From Jannaschia faecimaris (GTDB taxonomy: Bacteria > Pseudomonadota > Alphaproteobacteria > Rhodobacterales > Rhodobacteraceae), in contig NZ_FNPX01000008.1 in NCBI RefSeq assembly GCF_900107415.1, positions 1-64,000 of the forward strand: 64,000 nucleotides of DNA, read 5' to 3'. The number at the start of each line of letters is the position of its first letter. Position 1 is the first letter of the stretch. The position numbers were made by a program, and so were the translations under genes. The notes under the pieces are model-generated. The model was not told where the DNA came from. It worked only from the letters and a program-made list of their open reading frames with translations, and searched no databases. Of this stretch, positions 37,274-44,024 are shown in pieces.

Positions 37274-39944
37274 CGGCATGGTCCTTTCGCTGAACCTGCT
37301 CATCGTGCTGTCGCTGGTCTATGTGGCGTTCTTGTTCCTGGTGGCCTTCGCGGGTGAACGACAGGCGGCACGGGGCCGCAGCCTTTTGCGAGGGCCGGCG
37401 ATTTATACGCTCTCGCTGTCAATTTACTGTACTGCTTGGACGTTCTACGGCGCGGTCGGCTACGCGGCACGCTCCGGGTTGGAGTTCATGGCGATCTATC
37501 TTGGCCCGACGCTCGTGTTCATCGGCTGGTGGTGGTTCCTGCGCAAGCTGGTGCGGATCGGACGGGCCGAACGGATCACGTCGATCGCGGACATGATTTC
37601 CTCCCGGTATGGCAAGTCGAACCTGATCGCGGTGTTGGTGACGCTGCTGGCGGTTGTGGGCACCACGCCCTACATCGCGCTGCAACTGCAATCGGTCACG
37701 CTGTCGTTCGGGGTTTTTGCCGCCCCCGGAACCGAAGCGTCCGAACTGACGGGCCTGGCGTTCTGGGTCGCGGTGGGCCTTGCGATCTTTACGATCATCT
37801 TCGGTACCCGCAAACTCGACACCGGGGAGCGGCACGACGGCATCGTCAGCGCCATCGCGGTCGAGGCGGTGGTCAAGCTGGTCGCGCTTCTCTCGGTCGG
37901 CATCTTTGTTGTCTGGGGCCTGAATGGGGGGCTTACTCCCACGCGGGAGGTGATCGCGACCTCCTCTCTGGCCGACTGGACGGCGGTTCCGGGCCGCTGG
38001 GCTGGGTTAATCTTCGTGTCCGCGGCGGCGGTCATCTGTCTGCCGCGCATGTTTCAGGTGCTGGTGGTCGAAAACTCGGACGAGCGGCACCTGGTTACCG
38101 CCTCTTGGGCGTTCCCTACGTATCTTCTCGCGATGTGCATCTTCGTTGTTCCAATCGCGGCCACCGGCCTCGCGCGGATGCCGCTTGGTGCGAACCCCGA
38201 CCTGTTCGTACTGACGCTACCGTTGGCTGAAGGGCAGGGCGGTCTGGCGCTGCTGGCTTTTCTGGGTGGGTTTTCCTCGGCGACGTCGATGGTCATCGTC
38301 GCGGCCGTGGCGCTGGCGACCATGCTGTCGAACCACGTGGTGATGCCGCTCTGGCTTGCGGTTAACGAACGGGGCGAGGGGCGCGCATCGATCTCGGGTG
38401 ACGTGCGCAGCGTCGTGCTGCGGGCGCGACGGGCGTCGATCCTGATCGTGCTGGCGATGGGGTATCTCTACTTCCGCGTCACCGGGGGAACGGCGGCGCT
38501 GGCTTCGATCGGTCTGATCAGTTTCGTCGGCATGGCGCAGGTCCTGCCCGCGTTGGCGTTCGGTCTTTTCTGGTCGGGCGCGACGCGACTGGGCGCGGCA
38601 GCGGGAATCGTCACCGGCTTCGTATTCTGGGTCTGGACCATGCTGCTGCCGGTGCTGGCCAGCGATGCCTTCCTTGCCGCAGGGCCCTTCGGCATCGCCG
38701 CCCTGCGGCCCGAAGCCCTGTTCGGGTTGTCGGGGGATCCGCTGGTGACGGCGGTTCTGGTGTCGCTGGGGGCCAACACGCTGGTGTTCTGCCTGGGCTC
38801 GCTTCTGTCACGACCGACACCCATGGAGCAGTTGCAGGCCCCGCGCTTCGTTCAGGTTTTTGACCGCGCTACCCCCCGGCGCGGACGGCGCAGCGACGGT
38901 GCGCGCGCGGACGAACTTTTGGTCATGGCGCAGCGCATTCTGGGCGGGCGCGAGGCTCAGGCGCTGTTCGCCGCAGAGGCCGCGACGCAAGGCCGTCCCG
39001 GCGACCTGCCTGAAGCGACGCCTGACCTGCTGGAACGGCTGGAGCGCAGACTGGCCGGTTCGGTGGGTGCCGCGACGGCCCACGCGATGGTCACCGGCAT
39101 CACCGGAGACGCGGCCGTCTCGGTGCAGGACCTGTTGGCCGTGGCCGACGAGACGGCGCAGATCATGGACTACTCCGCCCGACTGGAGGCGCAGTCGGTC
39201 GAACTGACCCGAACGGCGGGCGAATTGCGCGCGGCGAATGAGAAGCTGACCACGCTGGGCCATCAGAAGGACGCGTTTCTCAGCCAGGTCAGCCACGAGT
39301 TGCGAACGCCGATGACCTCGATCCGGGCGTTTTCCGAAATCCTGCGGTCCGACGACCTGTCGGACGAGGAGCGGGGGCATTACGCGGGCATCATTCTGGA
39401 CGAAAGTCAGCGACTGACCCGTCTGCTCGACGATCTGCTGGACCTGAGCGTGCTGGAATCAGGCCAGGTCGTGCTGCACCCCGCCCCGATCAACCTGCGC
39501 GACGTGATCGACCGCGCGGTGACGGCCTCGGGCCAGACTGGCCTGCGGGTCACGCGCGACACCGAGGCGGAAGACACCGTACAGGAGACGGACGGCGACC
39601 GACTTGCACAGGTCTTTATCAACCTGATCACGAATGCGGCCAAGTACTGCGACGCCGATGACCCGGCCCTGCAAATTGCCGTAAGCACCGGTCGCGGCTC
39701 CCTGATTGTCGATTTCATCGATAATGGAACGGGAATCGCTGCGGGTGACAGGGGTCTGATCTTCGAGAAATTCGCGCGCCTGACCGACCATGCCGCTGCC
39801 GGCAGCGCGGGGCTCGGCCTGGCGATCTGCCGGGAGGTGATGCAACGCTTGGGCGGCGATATCCTGTACTTGCCCGGTCAGGGCGGAGCCGCGTTCCGGG
39901 TGCGTTTGCCGCGCCCCGATCCGGTTGCCCGAGCGGCTGAATAA
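37266..39944 (+). CDS. Sodium/solute symporter-histidine kinase fusion (CrbS type)
   Basis: An 892-residue sensor. Residues about 5-520 form an SSS-family transporter of about 13 helices, with SLSIYCTAWTFYGAVGYAARSG and GLIFVSAAAVICLPRMFQVLVVEN typical of this kinase class. A linker (about 530-660) leads to the kinase: His677 in SQVSHELRTPMTSIRAF, N-box NLITNAAKY, G1 DNGTGIA and G2 GSAGLGLAI. CrbS-type kinases couple transport of, or exposure to, acetate to acs expression in gammaproteobacteria. The start at 37266 overlaps the preceding gene; an ATG at 37278 is also possible. The partner is probably the receiver at 36585, because no LuxR-type CrbR lies nearby. Confidence 0.92.
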   Translation: MDDGMVLSLNLLIVLSLVYVAFLFLVAFAGERQAARGRSLLRGPAIYTLSLSIYCTAWTFYGAVGYAARSGLEFMAIYLGPTLVFIGWWWFLRKLVRIGRAERITSIADMISSRYGKSNLIAVLVTLLAVVGTTPYIALQLQSVTLSFGVFAAPGTEASELTGLAFWVAVGLAIFTIIFGTRKLDTGERHDGIVSAIAVEAVVKLVALLSVGIFVVWGLNGGLTPTREVIATSSLADWTAVPGRWAGLIFVSAAAVICLPRMFQVLVVENSDERHLVTASWAFPTYLLAMCIFVVPIAATGLARMPLGANPDLFVLTLPLAEGQGGLALLAFLGGFSSATSMVIVAAVALATMLSNHVVMPLWLAVNERGEGRASISGDVRSVVLRARRASILIVLAMGYLYFRVTGGTAALASIGLISFVGMAQVLPALAFGLFWSGATRLGAAAGIVTGFVFWVWTMLLPVLASDAFLAAGPFGIAALRPEALFGLSGDPLVTAVLVSLGANTLVFCLGSLLSRPTPMEQLQAPRFVQVFDRATPRRGRRSDGARADELLVMAQRILGGREAQALFAAEAATQGRPGDLPEATPDLLERLERRLAGSVGAATAHAMVTGITGDAAVSVQDLLAVADETAQIMDYSARLEAQSVELTRTAGELRAANEKLTTLGHQKDAFLSQVSHELRTPMTSIRAFSEILRSDDLSDEERGHYAGIILDESQRLTRLLDDLLDLSVLESGQVVLHPAPINLRDVIDRAVTASGQTGLRVTRDTEAEDTVQETDGDRLAQVFINLITNAAKYCDADDPALQIAVSTGRGSLIVDFIDNGTGIAAGDRGLIFEKFARLTDHAAAGSAGLGLAICREVMQRLGGDILYLPGQGGAAFRVRLPRPDPVARAAE

Positions 39945-40015
39945 ATATCGGCGATCGTGCTTGGCAAGGCTTTGTTAACCCGAATGTATCAGACAGGGCC
40001 TAAGTTTTTGGTCCA

Positions 40016-41242
40016 ATGGATTCCATGCCTCCCGATTCGTCTCTCTCTCTACTCCGGCGCATGGCCGGGGGCCGTGCAGAAGGTGCCGCGCAGGTCGTCG
40101 ATGCGCGGCCAGCCCCGATGCTCGAGCGGGCGCTGGCGACCGCAGCGCTTCGTGTTGGCGACGGCATTGCGGGGCTGGGGCTCGGCACGACCGCGTGGCA
40201 GTCACGTCGACTGGAATCCACGCGGGCGTTCGAGGATCTGGACCCCAACGCCCTCTGCCTGATGATCGATCCGCCAGACATGACCGCCAAGGAGATGGCC
40301 GGCCACTCCACCGACGTTTTGGCCGCGTTGACCGGCCTGATCGTACTTTCGCCACCCATGACCGACGCCCTGGTCGAGGTGCAGACGATTGGTCGCGTTG
40401 ATGGTGCCGCGCGCCCGTCACGCCGCCCCACGCGCATTGATGCTGCCCTGGTGCAGCCCTTCGCCCGCAGTCTTCTGGACCAGACACAGCGCCTCGCGTC
40501 GCCCGACAGCTCCGAACCGAAGATCGGGGCGCTGCGCACAGGCAGCTTCGTTGCCGGGCCGGAGTCGCTGACGCTGATCCTGACGGCGCATCATTTCCTG
40601 CGGCTTGATCTTGATCTGGAACTTGGGGACGGCGTACGCGGTGCGACGGTTTCGATCATGTTGCCGATGGATGACCTGGCCTTGCCGCAGGTCGGCGAAT
40701 CTATTGATCCGGAAGCGGCGTGGAAGGCCGCGATGCGAGAGGTGGCAATGGATGCGCCCGTCTTGTTGCAGGCGGTATTGCCGCCGCTGCGCCTGCCGCT
40801 GTCGCAATTGTTGTCGCTCAAGGTTGGGGACATCGTTCCGCTTCCGTCTCATGCCCTGACCGAGGTGGCGTTGCACGGAGGGTCCTCTGGCATCACGCAA
40901 CCCGGGCGCGCGTCGATCCCGCGTGGCACGTCGATGGTGGCTCGTCTCGGCCAACTCAATGGTATTCGGGCCGTCAAGATAGCTGCGCTTCCCGGCGAGG
41001 CGGTCAGCCTGATGCCTCGGGATGACCCTGCTGCGGGCGATTTCGGTGGGATGTCGGCTCAATTGGCGATGGAGGCCTCTGCGATGGCCGCGCGGCCTTC
41101 TTCCTCTATCGAAACATCGTCCATGGATGGCTCGACCGACTCTTCGAACACCCTGTCCGAGGCGTCGGAGGCGACAGATCCGCCCGACCTTCCCGATTTG
41201 CCGGATCTCCCCGACCTACCGGATCTGCCACCCCTGAATTGA
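40016..41242 (+). CDS. Orphan FliM/FliN (SpoA)-family protein with acidic DLP-repeat tail
   Basis: A 408-residue protein. The C-terminal core (about 255-325; PPLRLPLSQLLSLKVGDIVPLP, then GRASIPRGTSMVARLGQLNGIRAVKI) is a SpoA domain as in FliM, FliN and YscQ, which form flagellar C-rings and type III sorting platforms. The N-terminal part is a weak FliM-like domain. The last 60 residues are Ser/Asp-rich and end in five DLP repeats. No flagellar or secretion genes are near; it follows the symporter-kinase by 71 bases in the same direction. Whether it joins the flagellar switch or does something else with the sensor is unknown. The ATG at 40025 is an alternative start. Confidence 0.75.
   Translation: MDSMPPDSSLSLLRRMAGGRAEGAAQVVDARPAPMLERALATAALRVGDGIAGLGLGTTAWQSRRLESTRAFEDLDPNALCLMIDPPDMTAKEMAGHSTDVLAALTGLIVLSPPMTDALVEVQTIGRVDGAARPSRRPTRIDAALVQPFARSLLDQTQRLASPDSSEPKIGALRTGSFVAGPESLTLILTAHHFLRLDLDLELGDGVRGATVSIMLPMDDLALPQVGESIDPEAAWKAAMREVAMDAPVLLQAVLPPLRLPLSQLLSLKVGDIVPLPSHALTEVALHGGSSGITQPGRASIPRGTSMVARLGQLNGIRAVKIAALPGEAVSLMPRDDPAAGDFGGMSAQLAMEASAMAARPSSSIETSSMDGSTDSSNTLSEASEATDPPDLPDLPDLPDLPDLPPLN
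41186..41230 (+). repeat. Five in-frame DLP codon repeats
   Basis: Five 9-base units encode Asp-Leu-Pro. The five Leu codons are all different (CTT, TTG, CTC, CTA, CTG), and the Asp and Pro codons also vary, so the array is kept at protein level and is not a recent slippage product. Confidence 0.85.
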
Positions 41243-41913
41243 CGGGCTAAATTTCGTCCGGCGTGCGAAATCCGGCCACCTGACTGCGTAAGGTAGGCAT
41301 TGTAAACCAGCCTATGGCAGCGATCGGTTTAATGGCACCTATGCTGGACCGAACCCACAATAACATGGCTCGGCGTGTCAAGCTTGGAAACATGGAAGTG
41401 CTCTATGTCGTCCGCCTGTATACAGAACATGCGCCATCCTATGGTTTTGCAATTCATGGCTGCGGCGCGCTTGTGGGGCCTAGGTCGTTCGGGACCTGCA
41501 TCGCCAGGCTGGCACGTCGTCTCGCCAGAAACGGTCAGGCCCGTGCCCCAATCGCGTTCAGCCCGCATCGCGAGCGGCTGTCATGGCCAAGACGGGCCAA
41601 TCCGTTGGGCGGGCTGATGGGGGCGTTCGACGCCCGCCTTCTTGTCCGCGTCGTATTTGCAAACCTTCGCTCAGGATCCAGGAGACGCAATAAAGACCTT
41701 CGTCACGCCCTTGCCTGGAATCTATGGCCGCGCGACCGGCTGATCTGCCGAAAGCGGGCTGCGGGACCCCGAGGCTTTCGACTGCAATGATCTGAGCGTC
41801 GGGCTATCGGCGCGCCGGAGGCCCATGTCATTCGTCATGAATTCGCGACAAAACGGGATGCTGATTGCGACCTTGGCCTTTCCGGCAGGTGATGCGGGTG
41901 ACACTCGATCATC
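41243..41913. other. Intergenic stretch of about 670 bases, nothing firm
   Basis: A plus-strand frame at 41314-41790 shows no family features and no ribosome site. A weak hairpin (atttcg...cgaaat, about 41252-41272) follows the FliM-like gene and may end its transcript. I see no RNA gene. Confidence 0.4.
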
Positions 41914-42042
41914 GTGTTGCGCAGGGCGCATGGGGGAATTGCCGCAGCCGCATTGGTAATTTGCGGCGGTGCAGCATACCTCTTGTTCAACCAGAAGTGG
42001 CAGGGATCGCCCCGCCACGTTGAAACGGAGATGATACGATGA
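41914..42042 (+). CDS. Possible 42-residue single-pass membrane protein
   Basis: From a GTG at 41914 the frame reads VLRRAHGGIA, then a hydrophobic stretch AAALVICGGAAYLLF and a polar tail. The basic start, one helix and a polar end look like a small inner-membrane protein. Its stop (TGA at 42040-42042) overlaps the ATG of the next small gene as ATGA, which supports it. There is no convincing ribosome site, so it may be a leader frame only. Confidence 0.35.
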   Translation: MLRRAHGGIAAAALVICGGAAYLLFNQKWQGSPRHVETEMIR

Positions 42043-42176
42043 ATGACTATACACTTGACATGATCGCAATTGAAACACGGGCCCGTTCACTGCGCGCGGC
42101 CTATGTGCGCGAAGCACTCACCAACCTGATGGCACGCCTGCGCGGCACGCGTGCGACTGGAAACGCCCACGCCTGA
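42039..42176 (+). CDS. 45-residue small protein (RSP_7527-like)
   Basis: The product starts MNDYTLDMIAIETRARSLRA and continues with a basic amphipathic helix (LMARLRGTRA). CGGAG lies eight bases upstream of the ATG at 42039, and a terminator follows at 42211. Short proteins with an IEARAR-LRA motif are common in Rhodobacteraceae (for example the RSP_7527 type); their function is not known to me. Confidence 0.65.
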   Translation: MNDYTLDMIAIETRARSLRAAYVREALTNLMARLRGTRATGNAHA

Positions 42177-42210
42177 TCTGCTGATCCCAGCGGTCGGTTC
42201 TTCCGATGTG

Positions 42211-42233
42211 AAGGCCCCTCCGCGGGGCCTTTC
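42211..42233 (+). terminator. Rho-independent terminator of the small-gene pair
   Basis: aaggcccc (42211-42218) pairs with ggggcctt (42224-42231) around a 5-base loop, followed by a short T-run. It ends 31 bases before the methyltransferase gene. Confidence 0.75.
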
Positions 42234-42263
42234 GGATGTCTGGGGGAGGGAGTAGGGAAAGCC

Positions 42264-43466
42264 ATGACCGATGACTCACCCACCCGCCCCGTCCTGCGTC
42301 TGAAACCCAAGGCGGACGCCCGTCGAACCCGGCACGGGCATCCGTGGGTCTTTGTCGACGATGTAGTGGCAGACCGCCGCAGTCGCGCAATCGCGCCCGG
42401 CACGATTGCCGTGCTGGAGGATGCGGAGCGCGCGCCGCTTGCAACCGTCGCCGTCAACATGGACAGCCGCATCGCGGCGCGCGTCCTGTCGCGCGACCCA
42501 GGGGCGGAGATCGACGCAGCTTTCGTTGCCGCCCGGCTTCGTACCGCCTTGGCGCATCGTGAACGGATGTTCGATGCGCCGTTCTATCGACTGGTCCATG
42601 CCGAGGCGGACGGGATGCCCGGCGTCGTGATCGACCGTTTCGGTGATGCCGCCGTCGTGCAACCGAACGCCGCCTGGGCCGACGTCTTGGCCGATGATAT
42701 CGCCACCGCGCTTGTAGAACTGGGTCTGACCCATGTGCTGCTGAATGCCTCCGGCCGGGCGCGGTCGATGGAGGGGCTGTCGGACGAGACACGCTGGCTG
42801 CGCGGTGGGGTCGAGGGCGCGATACCGGTTCCGATGAATGGTGCGACCTATATGGCGGATCTGACCGGCGGACAAAAGACCGGCATTTTCTATGATCAGC
42901 GGCCAAACCACGCCTTTGTCGCGCGCTTGGCGGAAGGGGCGAAGGTTCTTGACCTGTTCAGCCACGTCGGCGGGTTCGGTCTTGCCGCGCTTGCCGGTGG
43001 CGCGATCTCCGCGTTGGCCGTCGACGGCAGTGCCCCCGCGCTGGCGCTGGCCGAGGAAGGTGCTGCGAAAATGGCGCGCACCGCCGATTTTGCGACCCGG
43101 AAGGGCGATGCGTTCGACGTGATGACCGCCTTGGGTGAAGCAGCGGAGACATTCGACATCGTGGTCGCCGACCCGCCCGCCTTCGCCCCGGCGAAGCCCG
43201 CGCTCACCGCCGGCCTGCGCGCTTACGAGCGGGTCGCCCGGCTGGCCGCACCGTTGGTTTCGCCGGGTGGTTATCTGACGTTGTGCTCGTGCTCCCATGC
43301 GGCCGAGTTGTCCAAGTTCCGCGCGTCCTGCATTCGCGGCATCGGGCGGGCAGGGCGCGAGGCGCAACTGATCCACACCGGATTCGCCGGGGCCGACCAT
43401 CCGGTGCATCCGCAGCTTGCCGAAAGCGGATATCTCAAGGCGCTGACGTTTCGGTTGCTGGATTGA
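42264..43466 (+). CDS. RlmI-like 23S rRNA (cytosine-C5) methyltransferase
   Basis: A 400-residue SAM-dependent enzyme. A PUA-like N-terminal domain (about 1-85; RLKPKADARRTRHGHPWVF) precedes the EEHEE-type middle part and a Rossmann methyltransferase domain with AKVLDLFSHVGGFGLAALAGG (SAM loop) and DIVVADPPAFA, the PP(A/S)F motif of RlmI/RlmL enzymes. The catalytic-type cysteine is in YLTLCSCSH. The likely role is modification of large-subunit rRNA. The stop overlaps the TTG start of the PIN gene. Confidence 0.88.
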   Translation: MTDDSPTRPVLRLKPKADARRTRHGHPWVFVDDVVADRRSRAIAPGTIAVLEDAERAPLATVAVNMDSRIAARVLSRDPGAEIDAAFVAARLRTALAHRERMFDAPFYRLVHAEADGMPGVVIDRFGDAAVVQPNAAWADVLADDIATALVELGLTHVLLNASGRARSMEGLSDETRWLRGGVEGAIPVPMNGATYMADLTGGQKTGIFYDQRPNHAFVARLAEGAKVLDLFSHVGGFGLAALAGGAISALAVDGSAPALALAEEGAAKMARTADFATRKGDAFDVMTALGEAAETFDIVVADPPAFAPAKPALTAGLRAYERVARLAAPLVSPGGYLTLCSCSHAAELSKFRASCIRGIGRAGREAQLIHTGFAGADHPVHPQLAESGYLKALTFRLLD

Positions 43467-44008
43467 AGGCGTTTCTGGACGCCTGTGTTCTCTATCCCAC
43501 CGTTTTGCGGGAAATCCTGATCGGTTGCGCGCGGGCGGAGCTTTACCGCCCGCTCTGGTCGCCGCGTGTTTTGGAGGAATGGGCCCGCGCGACGCGCAAG
43601 ATCCCGGACGGCGAACTCTTTGCACGCGGCGAGATCGCGGCGCTGCGGGCGGCATTCCCGGCGTCAGAGGTGCGCCCGGGCGAGGGGACAATGGCGCGGA
43701 TGTACCTGCCCGATACGAACGACGTGCACGTGCTGGCCGCCGCCTCCGATGCGGCCGCGGACCGGCTAGTGACGCTGAACATCAAGGATTTCCCACGTCG
43801 CGATGTCTTGGCCGAGGGGATCGAATTGCAGAACCCGGATGCCTTCCTGATGGATCTGTGGCTGGGCGATGACGCAACGGTTGCGGAGGTCGTCGAAGGC
43901 GTGCGCGCAACGGCGGAGCGGATCTCGGGTACGGCGCAGCCCCTGCGCCCCCTGATGAAACGCGCGCGGCTGCCGCGTCTTGGCAAGGCCCTCTCCCAAG
44001 ACGCATAA
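43463..44008 (+). CDS. PIN-domain protein (RSP_2648 type)
   Basis: A 181-residue protein starting with TTG at 43463, inside the stop of the methyltransferase gene (TTGA). It reads LKAFLDACVLYPTVLREILI: Asp near residue 7 is the first acid of the PIN nuclease site. Others are Glu in EEWARA and Asp in LPDTNDVHVLAAA. PIN proteins are usually metal-dependent RNases, often toxins, but no antitoxin gene accompanies this one, and the coupling to an rRNA methyltransferase suggests RNA processing or quality control instead. That role is inferred. Confidence 0.8.
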   Translation: MKAFLDACVLYPTVLREILIGCARAELYRPLWSPRVLEEWARATRKIPDGELFARGEIAALRAAFPASEVRPGEGTMARMYLPDTNDVHVLAAASDAAADRLVTLNIKDFPRRDVLAEGIELQNPDAFLMDLWLGDDATVAEVVEGVRATAERISGTAQPLRPLMKRARLPRLGKALSQDA

Positions 44009-44024
44009 CCGTTGCGGGCAAACC

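Noticed and set aside
36585..39944. Receiver plus kinase considered as a chemotaxis or flagellar system because of the FliM-like gene
   Set aside because: The kinase is of the symporter type with a HisKA domain, not CheA, and no che or fli genes are present; the link to motility remains only a hypothesis.
41186..41230. Short regular repeats considered as a CRISPR-like or VNTR array
   Set aside because: The units are in frame, encode DLP and have no spacers; codon variation shows a coding repeat. I saw no CRISPR array anywhere in the window.
41314..41790. 158-codon frame after the FliM-like gene
   Set aside because: No ribosome site, no family features and an Arg-rich translation typical of non-coding GC-rich DNA.
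42276..43691. 471-codon minus-strand open frame
   Set aside because: Antisense to the RlmI-like gene; no recognisable domain.
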